Source: Hymenobacter mucosus
GTDB taxonomy: Bacteria > Bacteroidota > Bacteroidia > Cytophagales > Hymenobacteraceae
Direction: 5' to 3'
Length of the DNA stretch: 64,000 nucleotides
Assembly: GCF_900188255.1 (NCBI RefSeq)
Contig: NZ_FZNS01000001.1
Location: forward strand, 124,001 to 188,000
Part shown: piece after piece, positions 22,395 to 31,318 of the stretch
How positions within the stretch are numbered: position 1 is the first letter of the stretch
Layout: every line of letters begins with the position of its first letter
Notes under the pieces: generated by a model
Seen by the model: the letters and a program-made list of their open reading frames with translations, nothing else
Database searches by the model: none
Told to the model about the DNA's origin: nothing
Program-made: the position numbers and the translations under genes

Positions 22395-24944
22395 TTAGAA
22401 GGGGTAGCCAATGCCCAAGTTGAAGGCTGTTTGGTTTTCCCCAAAGCTAATGCGGCGGATAGCCCACTTATTTCCTGGTGCTGTTGGGTCGTACACCTTC
22501 GTGGCAATATCGAGGCGCAAGATGAGGAAGCTGAAATCGAGGCGTAACCCGAAACCCGAGCCCACGGCAAATTGCCGGTAGAACTTGTTGAACTTGAACT
22601 GGGCCCCAACGCGGCTTGAGTCATTTTGCAAGAGCCAGACGTTGCCAACGTCCGTAAACAAGGCTCCTTTTATAAAGCTGTAGATGGGGAAGCGATACTC
22701 CACATTGCCTTCCAGCAGCAATTCGCCCGGCTGCTCAATATCGTAGTTGCGCTCCGTTGTTTTGTTGTTGTTCTCATCAAACTTGTACTGCGTGTAGCTG
22801 CCCGTACCCAGTCGGCGGGGTTTCCAGGCCCGCACGCTGGAGCTACCACCCGCAAACAAGTACTTGTCGTAGGGCACCAGTAGCTGCTTTTTCTCACTGT
22901 TGGGGTCTATGCTACCGTCCTCGTTTCGCGTTAGAGTAGTGGTGTGGGTCAGGGAGCGGATTGCGCCCCCCGAAAGTCGGTACACGAAGTAGGTCTGAGG
23001 CGTCAGCTTATGGTAGCGACGGTAGTCTACCGTAAACTTGGCGAAGTCATAAGTTTTCAACCGGTCGTTTGGCCCCGGCCGGGTGCTAACTACCACGGGC
23101 TGCTGTTGGTAGAGTCCGCGGGTGAGGCCCCCAATTTCCGCAAACAGACGCAGGTAGCGGCCGTCGCGGGTTTCGTTGAAATCGTTAGAGTTGTAGAGGG
23201 AGGTAGCACTGAAGCTGGGTACGAACAGATTATCAAAACTGCGCAGTAAGGGCGTGTTTTGAATATTCGCTAGTTGTTGTAGCTGTTGGAAATACCCCTC
23301 GTCAATGTTCGGCGTCCTGATAATGCTCAGGTCGAAGGGCGTGAGAACGTACTGGTGGTAAACCGACCGTTGCCAAATGTAATCGTAAGTCGCTTCGATG
23401 TTAGTCCGCTGGTAGAAATCGGGGCGATTCACGAACGTGTAGCTCCCGTTGAGGCGAGTACGTGGGTTATAGCGGGCCAAAAAGCGGTTGGCGCGCCATG
23501 GCACCAGAAACTGAGGTAGTACCAGGTTTACGTTGGCGCCTAGCTGCGTAGTGAGGGTAGGGTTTGCATCTACAGCACTTCGCTGCCCTTCAAAACCTGC
23601 CCGCAACCCAAACTCCAATACCTCCGCACCGCCAAATACATTCCGGATTTTCAGCCGCACGTTGCTGAATGGGCCCACCAGGGAGGCCACATAGGTGCCA
23701 CCAAATTCGGTAGTTTCCTGGTACCGCTTTGCCGGCGACGCATTCAGAGTTGCATCCAGCAGGCCCCGGGTAGAATCGGCCGGAGCATCGGCCCCCCGCA
23801 CGCGCCGGTAGGTAATCGTGCTAAACCGGAACATATCCAGGTTAGCAAATTGCCGCTGGGTTAGCTGCGTGTTCTGTAAACTGTAAGGCTCTCCCGGGCG
23901 GATAGCCAGCTTACGGTCCAGCGTGCGGGTGCTAAAGCGGTGGCGGTACGCCAAGTACTTCACCGAATCGCGCTCCAGCGTGTCGCGCTGCTGTCCAAAC
24001 CGCACCAGGCCCGCATCGGTAATCACGTTGAGGTTGCGGATGGTGTAGAGGCGGTGAAACTCTCCCCGACTGGGCTTGGAAATAATAGTGCGCAGGCGTA
24101 CGGTACCAGGCGCAAAGCTGGTATCTGCTTCTAGGCTCACGTACTGCTCCCGGAAATCGAAGTAGCCTTGGTTTTTGAGGAGGTTCTCAATGCGGCTGCG
24201 CTCCTGCCCAATTACTTCTTCATCGTACTGGTCGCCCACCCGCAGCAAGCTCTGGGGCTGGCTGGCCAGCACGCGCCGCGCCACGGCCGAGTCCCCAATA
24301 TTGTAGTCGAGCTGGGTGTAGTGGAAGGGCTGGTTTTCCACTACTTGATACACCACCGTCACCCGTTGCGAATCGGTGTGGAAAGGGCTACGGAGGGTGA
24401 AGATGCGGAAAGGCGAAAATAGGCGGGTAGGTACCGTGTCCGTAGACGAAACGGAGCTGCGGAAGTACCCTTTCGACTTCAGAAATACCGCCATCTGCTC
24501 GGTGCTGGCGCGGGTCAGGGCCGAGTCATAAATGACAGGTGCCTCGCCCAGGCGCATGATGGCGTTGCCCTTGTCGAGGGCCAACTGGTGGCGGCGCGTG
24601 TGTCGCTCGCGCCGAGAGAGTAGCTTGCCCACCTGCGCCGAGTCGGTACCAGCCGCTTTAATGAGCTGGTCGTAGTGGGTCCTATCTTCATCCAGCTTGC
24701 GCTGGATGCGCTCCGGATTGTAAAAGGAGCGACCTAGCTGGTAGATTGCTAGCTTTGGCAGCGGAAACGTGCTATTCGGCTTTTGCTGCGCCAGGGCCTG
24801 TAGGCGCTCGGCCGTTGCCGGCTTAGCACCTTCCACCTTCACGCGGCTCAGCAGGCGTTGCCCCGGTTGCAGCAGGCGCAGGGGCGAGCAGCCCACTACG
24901 CCGCCTACCAGCAGCAACAAACCACCTACGGCTGTCCGCGTCAT
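22395..24944 (-). CDS. tamL: TamL-type BamA-family outer-membrane assembly lipoprotein
   Basis: An 849-aa Omp85-family protein. The start at 24944 gives a lipoprotein signal (MTRTAVGGLLLLVGGVVGCS), typical of the Bacteroidota TamL branch rather than BamA. POTRA-like modules lie about residues 100-370 (NQGYFDFREQYVSL, TIRNLNVITDAGLV, AIRPGEPYSL), and the C-terminal 16-strand barrel shows the surface-antigen text (FGGAEVLEFGLRAGFEG, LFAGGSSSVRAWKPRRLG, GNVEYRFPIYSFIKGALFTD, GSGFGLRLDFSFLILRLDIA) and ends NLGIGYPF. It would insert beta-barrel proteins or lipids into the outer membrane with a TamB partner, which is not in this window. Start is 47 bp from a divergent RNA methyltransferase. Confidence 0.94.
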   Translation of the reverse strand: MTRTAVGGLLLLVGGVVGCSPLRLLQPGQRLLSRVKVEGAKPATAERLQALAQQKPNSTFPLPKLAIYQLGRSFYNPERIQRKLDEDRTHYDQLIKAAGTDSAQVGKLLSRRERHTRRHQLALDKGNAIMRLGEAPVIYDSALTRASTEQMAVFLKSKGYFRSSVSSTDTVPTRLFSPFRIFTLRSPFHTDSQRVTVVYQVVENQPFHYTQLDYNIGDSAVARRVLASQPQSLLRVGDQYDEEVIGQERSRIENLLKNQGYFDFREQYVSLEADTSFAPGTVRLRTIISKPSRGEFHRLYTIRNLNVITDAGLVRFGQQRDTLERDSVKYLAYRHRFSTRTLDRKLAIRPGEPYSLQNTQLTQRQFANLDMFRFSTITYRRVRGADAPADSTRGLLDATLNASPAKRYQETTEFGGTYVASLVGPFSNVRLKIRNVFGGAEVLEFGLRAGFEGQRSAVDANPTLTTQLGANVNLVLPQFLVPWRANRFLARYNPRTRLNGSYTFVNRPDFYQRTNIEATYDYIWQRSVYHQYVLTPFDLSIIRTPNIDEGYFQQLQQLANIQNTPLLRSFDNLFVPSFSATSLYNSNDFNETRDGRYLRLFAEIGGLTRGLYQQQPVVVSTRPGPNDRLKTYDFAKFTVDYRRYHKLTPQTYFVYRLSGGAIRSLTHTTTLTRNEDGSIDPNSEKKQLLVPYDKYLFAGGSSSVRAWKPRRLGTGSYTQYKFDENNNKTTERNYDIEQPGELLLEGNVEYRFPIYSFIKGALFTDVGNVWLLQNDSSRVGAQFKFNKFYRQFAVGSGFGLRLDFSFLILRLDIATKVYDPTAPGNKWAIRRISFGENQTAFNLGIGYPF

Positions 24945-24991
24945 CTTTCCCGAAAAATGCCCTTGAACGGGCTTCTTGTCACGCAACGAAT

Positions 24992-25741
24992 ATGGTTTCA
25001 AAAGCAGTAGCGAAATACGTGCACGCGCTGCACCTGAAGAAGTACCGGCTCCGGCATGGCGCCTTCCTGGTGGAAGGCGGCAAAAGCGTCCGGGAGCTGC
25101 TAAGTTCTGCACTTCTAACGGAACGGTTATTCCTCACGGCCGAATTTGCCGCAAAAATCCAGCCTGAGCTGCCATCGTCCGTACCGGTGGAGGTAGTATC
25201 GGAAGAGGAATTGACTCGCCTGGGCACACTGACCACCAACAATACGGCTTTGGCTATTGCCCGCCTGCCGGAAGAAAAAGTATTGGCCCCGGCTCCTAAC
25301 CAGCTGCTCCTTGCCCTCGACCAAGTGCGTGACCCCGGCAACGTAGGCACCCTCATCCGGCTGGCCGACTGGTACGGCCTTGGGGGCGTTATTTGCTCGG
25401 ATACGTGCGCCGACCCGTGGGCTCCCAAAACGGTATCGGCCACTATGGGGTCGTTTACCCGGGTACCCGTGTGGCAGCGCGAGCTACCCACTTGGCTCAG
25501 TTCGTTGCCGGCCAGCTTACCAGTGTATGGCGCCGACCTGCACGGCGACAACGTGCACCGCCTAACTCTGCAACCGACCGGCGTACTAGTGATGGGTAGC
25601 GAGTCGCACGGCTTAACGCCCGAGGTTGAAGCGTGCCTAACGCAGCGCCTGCATATTCCCGGTCGTGGTCAGGCCGAAAGCCTCAACGTGGCAGTTTCGG
25701 CGGCTATCCTGCTAGATAATTTCTACCGCAACGTCCAATAA
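24992..25741 (+). CDS. TrmH/SpoU-family RNA 2'-O-methyltransferase
   Basis: SPOUT methyltransferase of 249 aa, acting on rRNA or tRNA ribose 2'-OH. N-terminal substrate-binding part KYVHALHLKKYRLRHGAFLV with EGGKSVREL, then the three SpoU motifs: LLALDQVRDPGNVGTLIRLA, LVMGSESHGLTPEVE and IPGRGQAESLNVAVSAAILL. The knotted C-terminus is complete. Closest general type is the RlmB/TrmH group; the precise target base cannot be read from sequence. Its start and that of tamL are divergent with overlapping control regions. Confidence 0.95.
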   Translation: MVSKAVAKYVHALHLKKYRLRHGAFLVEGGKSVRELLSSALLTERLFLTAEFAAKIQPELPSSVPVEVVSEEELTRLGTLTTNNTALAIARLPEEKVLAPAPNQLLLALDQVRDPGNVGTLIRLADWYGLGGVICSDTCADPWAPKTVSATMGSFTRVPVWQRELPTWLSSLPASLPVYGADLHGDNVHRLTLQPTGVLVMGSESHGLTPEVEACLTQRLHIPGRGQAESLNVAVSAAILLDNFYRNVQ

Positions 25742-25808
25742 GCAAGTGAGTGCCAGCTAGAGTAGTTACTCCGCAAGTACCTCGCTAATTGGCGTAACCT
25801 GCTTGCAA

Positions 25809-25841
25809 AAACAGCCCCGGCAGAAGCTGCCGGGGCTGTTT
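25809..25841. terminator. Terminator between RNA methyltransferase and beta-barrel gene
   Basis: Perfect 15-bp stem AAACAGCCCCGGCAG with a 3-nt loop (AAG), between convergent genes. Confidence 0.92.
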
Positions 25842-25861
25842 GGGATATGAACAATGGAATG

Positions 25862-27004
25862 CTAATTCAGCAGCGACACGCCAAAGCTGAGGGTTTGAGC
25901 CTGAGGGCCGCGGTTGTTTTTGAAGGTGTCATTAAGGTTGTATTTCACGAACAAATCGATGCCGCGCACCCCAATGGCACCTTGCAGGCCATACTGGAAG
26001 TCTTCGAGGTTGTAGCTGCCCCGGTCTTTGTCTTTGCGCGTGCGGCCGTCTTCTTCGTACTTAATTTTGGTGTGGGAGCCCAGGCGGTAGCCCACAAACC
26101 CGCCCGCCCCAATGCGGAAGGCTTCCTTACCCTTGCTGTTCTGAAAGTTCAGCATAGCTAGCAGCGGCAGATTAATGGTTGTTACGGACAGCTTACTTTT
26201 CTCTAGCTCCCGATCCGCGTCGCGTGCAATGGTAGTGCTGGTGCCGTTGTCAAAGAAGCGAAAGTTTTTGTCTAGCATGTAGTTGTTGAACGACAGCTCA
26301 GGTCCCGTGAGGAGGTGGAAAGGGGAGCGCCGGGGACCAATGCGGAAATCGTAATGCCAGTTCAAGCTCACGTAGCGTGAACCAATGGGCCGCAACTCGT
26401 ATTCCTCGCCTACCTGAGCTTCCCGATTTACGAGGGTGTTTAGGCCCAGGTCCACGGAGAAGTCGTTATGCACCGAACGGTTGGCCTTCTCCTCATTCTT
26501 GGCCTTGCGCTCCGCAGCCCGTACCGAGTCCGACTTGACCGAGCTGCCAATGCGTACCGACACGTGGTCATTATTGCCGTTGGTGCTTTCGTCTACTGTC
26601 ACCCCAAACACCCGGCCCAGTGTCACATCCACGTGGTCGGCTGATTTGGTGGTGCCGGCGCCTTCATTGCGCACGGTAATGCGAATCTGCTCTGGCACCT
26701 TCTTGCCAGGTTGGTCTTTGGCGGGGTAAAATTCCATCGTCACCTGGTCCGACTTGGAGTTTTTACCGGCAGCTTCTGCCTTGGTAATGTACGTGTCCAG
26801 CAGCACCATCAACGAATCGAGCTTGTAGGCGCGCAACTCGCGCAGCTGGGCTTTGTTCTTGACAAACAGTGTCATGGTAGCCTGGTTAGGCAACTTCACG
26901 ATGATGGTATCATCGGTACGGAAAGTGGGCCGCGCGGAAGCGTGGGATAGGCCGGGCAGCAGGAGCCCCAGCAGCAGAGCGAGAAAGGCAGATGAGCGTT
27001 TCAT
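25862..27004 (-). CDS. Predicted outer-membrane beta-barrel protein
   Basis: A 380-aa protein with a signal peptide (MKRSSAFLALLLGLLLPGLS, then HASA). The mid part is polar with Lys/Ser stretches (about residues 60-185); the C-terminal 200 residues alternate hydrophobic and aromatic positions like a small PorT-type barrel (GSRYVSLNWHYDFRIGPRRS, GAGGFVGYRLGSHTKIKYEE, YGLQGAIGVRGIDLFVKYNL) and end FGVSLLN. It is the third gene of a sigma factor-membrane protein-barrel operon, 27 bp after the second, and may be the envelope client or sensor of that regulator. Confidence 0.85.
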   Translation of the reverse strand: MKRSSAFLALLLGLLLPGLSHASARPTFRTDDTIIVKLPNQATMTLFVKNKAQLRELRAYKLDSLMVLLDTYITKAEAAGKNSKSDQVTMEFYPAKDQPGKKVPEQIRITVRNEGAGTTKSADHVDVTLGRVFGVTVDESTNGNNDHVSVRIGSSVKSDSVRAAERKAKNEEKANRSVHNDFSVDLGLNTLVNREAQVGEEYELRPIGSRYVSLNWHYDFRIGPRRSPFHLLTGPELSFNNYMLDKNFRFFDNGTSTTIARDADRELEKSKLSVTTINLPLLAMLNFQNSKGKEAFRIGAGGFVGYRLGSHTKIKYEEDGRTRKDKDRGSYNLEDFQYGLQGAIGVRGIDLFVKYNLNDTFKNNRGPQAQTLSFGVSLLN

Positions 27005-27031
27005 GGTAGTAAAAGGGAGAGAAAGGCTACG

Positions 27032-27856
27032 TTACAGTTGGATTACTTTGGTAAGCGTACGATGCCCTACCCGGGCTTGCACGGTTACCATCTCCGGCAA
27101 GCCAGCCTCAGTCAGGCTCAGCTTGTCGCCGCGTACCACGTTGCGGGCCTGCTGCAGCAAAGACCCTAAGCGGGGCCGGCGGTCTTCCTGGCTAGTGGTA
27201 GCCACAGTGGCGGGGCGTACTTCCACTTCAATAGGGCCCATTGGGGGAGAAGTAGACGCGGCCGCTAGGGCTTGCACAGGTCTGATAGGAGTAGGCTCGG
27301 AGTTAGCGGCCAGGACCACTTGGGGCTCGGGCGTTGCGGTAGTTGCTGCCAGAGCGGAGCCCGATGCCTTTTCGGCCGGAGGTGAAGTAGTTTCAAAAGG
27401 TGAGGCGGGAGTAGGGTGGGCTGCCCGGGTAGGGCGGCTAGCCACGGCAAGGCGGCTGGTTTCCAAGGCTTGGTCCGGTTGTACACCCGCGGACTGGGCT
27501 GGAAAACCGTCCGTGGTGGCCACCACGGCAGCCGGCTGCGTGGCCGGGGTTTCTACTGGGCTAGATGGTGAAGTGGTGGGGAGGGTTGCCTCAGAAATAG
27601 CTTTTTTTGCTGATTTTTGGGGCGTAATAGTTGCTATAGTCCCTTGCGTAGCGAGGCCCGTGGGGGGCAGCATCACCCACCAGGCGGCACCCAGGAGCGC
27701 AAGCAGGGCCACGGCGGCGGCCGCTAGCCAAAGCACTGGGCGCCGACGGCGGGGTTGAATCTCGGCCTCAATTTCGGCCCAGACGAAGGCGGGCGGGGTG
27801 GGCGCATGGTCCGCTAGCCGCTCGCGAAACAGCTTATCAATATCTTCCGGTTGCAT
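27032..27856 (-). CDS. Single-pass membrane protein, putative anti-sigma partner
   Basis: From the ATG at 27856 the protein has 274 aa: a cytoplasmic head (MQPEDIDKLFRERLADHAPT), one membrane helix (LWLAAAAVALLALLGAAWW, about residues 45-65), a long Ala/Pro/Thr/Ser-rich periplasmic stretch, and a short C-terminal domain (VEVRPATVATTSQEDRRP to HRTLTKVIQL). The reading frame overlaps the end of the sigma factor gene by 20 bp, so the two are translationally linked. Position and topology fit an anti-sigma factor, but no zinc-binding ZAS motif is present, so this role is inference. Confidence 0.8.
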   Translation of the reverse strand: MQPEDIDKLFRERLADHAPTPPAFVWAEIEAEIQPRRRRPVLWLAAAAVALLALLGAAWWVMLPPTGLATQGTIATITPQKSAKKAISEATLPTTSPSSPVETPATQPAAVVATTDGFPAQSAGVQPDQALETSRLAVASRPTRAAHPTPASPFETTSPPAEKASGSALAATTATPEPQVVLAANSEPTPIRPVQALAAASTSPPMGPIEVEVRPATVATTSQEDRRPRLGSLLQQARNVVRGDKLSLTEAGLPEMVTVQARVGHRTLTKVIQL

Positions 27857-28418
27857 ACAATTCTTTGGGTGAGGAGGTGGAAGGCTGGGCCTGAGCTTCG
27901 GCCACCAGGAGGCGGCGCTGGAGCATGGCCCGGGCCTTGCTGAGCTGCGATTTGCTGGTTCCTTCCGAAATACCGAGCAGCTCACCGATTTCTGGGTGGG
28001 TGTAGCCTTCCAGGGCGTACAAGTTGAACACCGTACGATAGCCCGCTGGTAGCTCTGCCAGTACGGCTAGCATATCGGCCGCGTTAAGCTGGCTTTCTGC
28101 TTCGGCCGCCGTGGCTGGCACGTCGTGCGTCATATCGTCGATGGCTAGGTGGAGGGGCTCTTTGCGGCGAAGCATGCCAAGGGCTTCATTCACTACAATG
28201 CGCCGAATCCAGCCTTCGAAAGAACCCTCGTGCCGGTACTGGTCTAAGGCCCGGAACACTTTGGTAAAGCCCATGATGAGGGCTTCTTCCGCGTCTTCGC
28301 GCCGGCGCAGGTAGCGCAGGCATACGCCCAGCATGAGCCCGGCGAACCGCTCATAGAGCAGCTTTTGGGCGCGGCTGCTGCCTTGGCGGCAGGCGGCTAT
28401 GAGGTCGGCGTCAGTCAC
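27837..28418 (-). CDS. ECF-type RNA polymerase sigma factor
   Basis: A 193-aa extracytoplasmic-function sigma factor. Region 2: LLYERFAGLMLGVCLRYLRR, EDAEEALIMGFTKVFRALDQ, FEGWIRRIVVNEAL. Region 4: LAELPAGYRTVFNLYALEGY, THPEIGELLGISEGTSKSQL, SKARAMLQ. Together with the two downstream genes it forms a three-gene unit that resembles the frequent sigma-70/membrane regulator/barrel clusters of Hymenobacter and Cytophagales. Target promoters are unknown. Confidence 0.94.
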   Translation of the reverse strand: MTDADLIAACRQGSSRAQKLLYERFAGLMLGVCLRYLRRREDAEEALIMGFTKVFRALDQYRHEGSFEGWIRRIVVNEALGMLRRKEPLHLAIDDMTHDVPATAAEAESQLNAADMLAVLAELPAGYRTVFNLYALEGYTHPEIGELLGISEGTSKSQLSKARAMLQRRLLVAEAQAQPSTSSPKELYATGRY

Positions 28419-28631
28419 GAAAAAGAAAGTAAGGTTCGGGCTATAGAAGGACGTTTGATAGGCTAGATGGAAGGTAGATACGGACGGTTGCCTGGCAGTA
28501 AGAAAATAGGCCGACTAATTTGCTGTCTTGAGGTAAATAATTGTAAATGAGCTACTAAGTTATGTAGCACCGCGTAGTAATAGCTGAAAGGTAACGCTGC
28601 TAAGCACTGCCATTTGCACCCATGTAAAAAA

Positions 28632-28675
28632 CCAGGGGGCAGGCAAATCGTGCACCACGACTGCCTACCCCCTGG
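28632..28675. terminator. Hairpin after the CoA-binding protein gene
   Basis: CCAGGGGGCAGGCA and TGCCTACCCCCTGG pair with one C-A mismatch; A tract on the left serves the minus-strand gene that ends at 28711. Confidence 0.75.
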
Positions 28676-28710
28676 GCTATAGTATAGTGTTTTTTGCCGA
28701 AGCTGCTGAG

Positions 28711-29070
28711 TTAGTACTGGCCTACGCTCAGCATAACCAGCGTGCAGGCTTCTTCCGTGCGAATGCCGCGCTCCTGAGCCAGGTGCTCCAGTTCCGGGTT
28801 TTCGGTGCCGGGGTTGAAGATGATACGTTTAGGATTGAGGTCCAGAATGTAATCGTACCAGCCCGGCTGGTTTTGTGGGCCTACGTACAGTGTTACCGTG
28901 TCAATGTCTTCTGACTGCGGCCGATCAGTATGAATAGGTAGCCCCGCTACTTGTCCTTTTCGGATACCCACGGGCACTACTTCATGGCCGTGGTTTTTGA
29001 GCTGATGAACTGCGCGGAAAGAATAGCGAGACGGGTTATCACTGGCCCCGAGAACGAGTGTTTTTTTCAT
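28711..29070 (-). CDS. CoA-binding domain protein
   Basis: A 119-aa Rossmann-fold protein of the CoA_binding_2 family (YccU-like). It starts MKKTLVLGASDNPSRYSFRA, with the nucleotide-binding GASDNP motif, then HEVVPVGIRKGQVAGLPIHT, DTVTLYVGPQNQ and RIIFNPGTENPELEHLA with a conserved NPG/E pattern, ending EEACTLVMLSVGQY. The ATG at 29070 removes a 10-residue unrelated head. Function in cells is poorly known; it may sense CoA or acyl-CoA. Confidence 0.9.
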   Translation of the reverse strand: MKKTLVLGASDNPSRYSFRAVHQLKNHGHEVVPVGIRKGQVAGLPIHTDRPQSEDIDTVTLYVGPQNQPGWYDYILDLNPKRIIFNPGTENPELEHLAQERGIRTEEACTLVMLSVGQY

Positions 29071-29178
29071 GGGAAAGAGGTGTTTGACGCTCAGGCACAT
29101 GCTTTAAATAACCGCTGGGAGGTAGCAGTAGGCCACATCCACGGCTGGCACCGCCAGAGCTTTTCGTTCTTATAACGA

Positions 29179-30756
29179 TTATTTGGCCCCAATGGCTGCA
29201 AAAGCAGCCTCGGCGCACCGTTCTCCATCCATGGCCGCCGATACAATGCCTCCGGCGTAGCCTGCTCCTTCGCCGCAAGGGAAAAGCCCGCGTACCTCCG
29301 GGTGCTGCAGTGTTTCCCGGTCGCGAGGAATGCGGACGGGCGAGGACGTGCGGCTTTCTACCCCCACAATTTGGGCGGCATTAGTCGCGTAGCCCGGAAT
29401 CTTCTGCCCAAAGTTGCGGAAGCCCTGACGGAGGCGCTCGGCAAGGCCCGCGCCTAGTACTTTGTCCATGGGTACCGAAACGAGCCCTGGCTGGTAGCTG
29501 GTTTCCAGTAACTCCGGCGAAATTTTAGCTTTTAGGAAGTCGCCGAGGCGCTGGGCGGGCGCCAGCTGCGTGTTGCCAGCCAACTGGCAGGCACGCTGCT
29601 CAATTTCCTGCTGAAGGCGCAGGCCAGCTAGGGCGCCATGCCGCCGCAGGTCCATGTCTTCCAGCTCAATGGCCGTAACGATGCCGGAGTTGGCAAAGCG
29701 CGAATCGCGGCGGCTGGGGCTCATACCGTTCACTACCACCTCGCCGGGGGCAGTAGCTGCTGGTACTATAAAGCCGCCTGGGCACATGCAAAACGAGAAA
29801 ACCCCCCGCTGCCGGTTCTGCCACTGGGTTTGGTGCACTAGGGCGTAGGAAGCCGCCGGAAGCGGCCCTCGGTCGCGGCGGCGGTACTGGGCCTGGTCAA
29901 TTAGCTCCTGTGGGTGTTCTACCCGTACGCCCAAAGCAAAGGGCTTGGCCTCAATGAGCACGCCCCGCCGGTGCAGCAGTTCATAAATGTCGCGGGCAGA
30001 GTGGCCAGTAGCTAGAATAACGGCATCGGCTTCCAGCGCTGCACCCGTAGCCGTTACCACACCGCGCAGGTGGTTATTCTCCAGAATCAGGTCATCAACC
30101 CGCGTGTCAAAGTGGACCTCGCCGCCGGCGGCCCGCACACTGTCGCGCAGGGCCTGCACCACGTAGGGTAGCTTGTTGGTGCCGATGTGGGGGTGGGCAT
30201 CCACCAGAATATCGGGGGTAGCGCCGTGCTGCACCAGCAGGCGCAGAATGCGCTGCACATCGCCACGCTTGGTGGAGCGGGTGTACAGTTTGCCATCGGA
30301 GTAGGTACCCGCGCCGCCTTCACCAAAGCAGTAGTTGGAATCGGGGTTGACGAGGTGCTCCTTGTTGAGGGCGGCCAGGTCGCGGCGGCGGGTACGAACA
30401 TCCTTGCCGCGCTCTAATACAATAGGTTTGATGCCCAACTCAATAGCGCGCAATGCAGCAAACAGCCCCGCCGGCCCGGCACCCACAATTAGAACGGAGC
30501 GGGTAGCCCGCTCAACGCTAGGGTACTGAAACCAAGGGCCAAATAAGTCGCGGGGTGGGGGCGTCTGATAGATGTCGGCGCGCAGGCGTACCTGGGGGGC
30601 ACGGCCGCGGGCATCAATACTGCGCTTGCGCAGGTGCACAAAATCGGCTTCGCCGGGGCGCAGGCCAGCGGCGGCAAGCAGGGCGCTATAGCGCGCTAAT
30701 TCATCGTAGGCTACTTCGGGCGGAAGCAGCACTTCGATTTCTTGTTTTACAGACAT
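29179..30756 (-). CDS. FAD-dependent oxidoreductase, HI0933/YhiN-like or FixC-like
   Basis: A 525-aa flavoprotein. An N-terminal 85-residue domain precedes the FAD-binding Rossmann motif VLIVGAGPAGLFAALRAIEL. Further marks: CFGEGGAGTYSDGKLYTRST, VILATGHSARDIYELLHRRG, FSFCMCPGGFIVPAATAPGE, and a C-terminal FAD contact FPCGEGAGYAGGIVSAAMDG. Proteins of this type are annotated as NAD(P)/FAD-dependent dehydrogenases with unknown substrate. A TAGTTTTG box at 30809-30816 is its likely promoter. Confidence 0.9.
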   Translation of the reverse strand: MSVKQEIEVLLPPEVAYDELARYSALLAAAGLRPGEADFVHLRKRSIDARGRAPQVRLRADIYQTPPPRDLFGPWFQYPSVERATRSVLIVGAGPAGLFAALRAIELGIKPIVLERGKDVRTRRRDLAALNKEHLVNPDSNYCFGEGGAGTYSDGKLYTRSTKRGDVQRILRLLVQHGATPDILVDAHPHIGTNKLPYVVQALRDSVRAAGGEVHFDTRVDDLILENNHLRGVVTATGAALEADAVILATGHSARDIYELLHRRGVLIEAKPFALGVRVEHPQELIDQAQYRRRDRGPLPAASYALVHQTQWQNRQRGVFSFCMCPGGFIVPAATAPGEVVVNGMSPSRRDSRFANSGIVTAIELEDMDLRRHGALAGLRLQQEIEQRACQLAGNTQLAPAQRLGDFLKAKISPELLETSYQPGLVSVPMDKVLGAGLAERLRQGFRNFGQKIPGYATNAAQIVGVESRTSSPVRIPRDRETLQHPEVRGLFPCGEGAGYAGGIVSAAMDGERCAEAAFAAIGAK

Positions 30757-30808
30757 AAAAAACGGGTGAAAGGGAGCTAGCCTTTGAACCTAGAGGGAAA
30801 AGCAACTG

Positions 30809-30816
30809 CAAAACTA
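30809..30816 (-). promoter_or_regulatory. -7 promoter element for the FAD oxidoreductase
   Basis: TAGTTTTG on the minus strand matches TAnnTTTG, 53 bp before the ATG. A TTTTTG lies 14 bp upstream, slightly short for a -33 box. Confidence 0.4.
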
Positions 30817-30836
30817 CGAAAGCCCGGCAGCAAAAA

Positions 30837-30878
30837 CGACTCCTCCGGCCGGGGAGGTTGCCAGCGTTGGAGGAGTCG
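30837..30878. terminator. Hairpin between FAD oxidoreductase and 108-aa gene
   Basis: Arms CGACTCCTCC (30837-30846) and GGAGGAGTCG (30869-30878) are perfect; A5 on the left side fits termination of the minus-strand gene that ends at 30896. Confidence 0.75.
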
Positions 30879-30895
30879 AGCGGTAGTTGGGGCGG

Positions 30896-31222
30896 CTACT
30901 GGTGGTCAGCAGAAGCCGGGCCGGAGCTAGTGCCAGTGCCGTTTTTGCGGGGCCAGAACTTCTCCATAGATTGGTTGAAAGCCATCAGCACTTGAGAGCG
31001 CACCTCACCGGAAGAATGCCGCAGCAAAGTGCCCAGCAGGTTGCGGTACATTTCGGTGGTAGCTTCCAAGCCTTTGGCACTAACTAAGCCGTGATGGAGC
31101 AGGTCGCAGTTCGCCGCAACGGAGTTGGCCATAGACTCGGTTAGCTCTTCACGAGCCTGATCCGCTTCTTTAAAGGATTGTTCCAAACGGGCGTTCATTT
31201 CAGGGGTATAGGGATGCTCCAT
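30896..31222 (-). CDS. Small helical protein, possibly phasin-like
   Basis: A 108-aa soluble protein, mostly amphipathic helix (MNARLEQSFKEADQAREELT, GLEATTEMYRNLLGTLLRHS, SQVLMAFNQSMEKFWPRKN) with a Gly/Ser-rich tail. The helical pattern with FNQSMEKF resembles phasins or other small coat proteins, but there is no diagnostic motif. It lies 96 bp downstream of the thioesterase on the same strand and could be the end of the riboswitch-led transcript. Confidence 0.7.
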   Translation of the reverse strand: MEHPYTPEMNARLEQSFKEADQAREELTESMANSVAANCDLLHHGLVSAKGLEATTEMYRNLLGTLLRHSSGEVRSQVLMAFNQSMEKFWPRKNGTGTSSGPASADHQ

Positions 31223-31318
31223 TTTTTTGCTGAGAGGAGATGTTCAGGTGCGAGAATCGCTAGTTAACAGCCAACCAGCCCCGAAAGGTTCGGCCCCCTG
31301 ATAGCCTTATTGCAGAAA

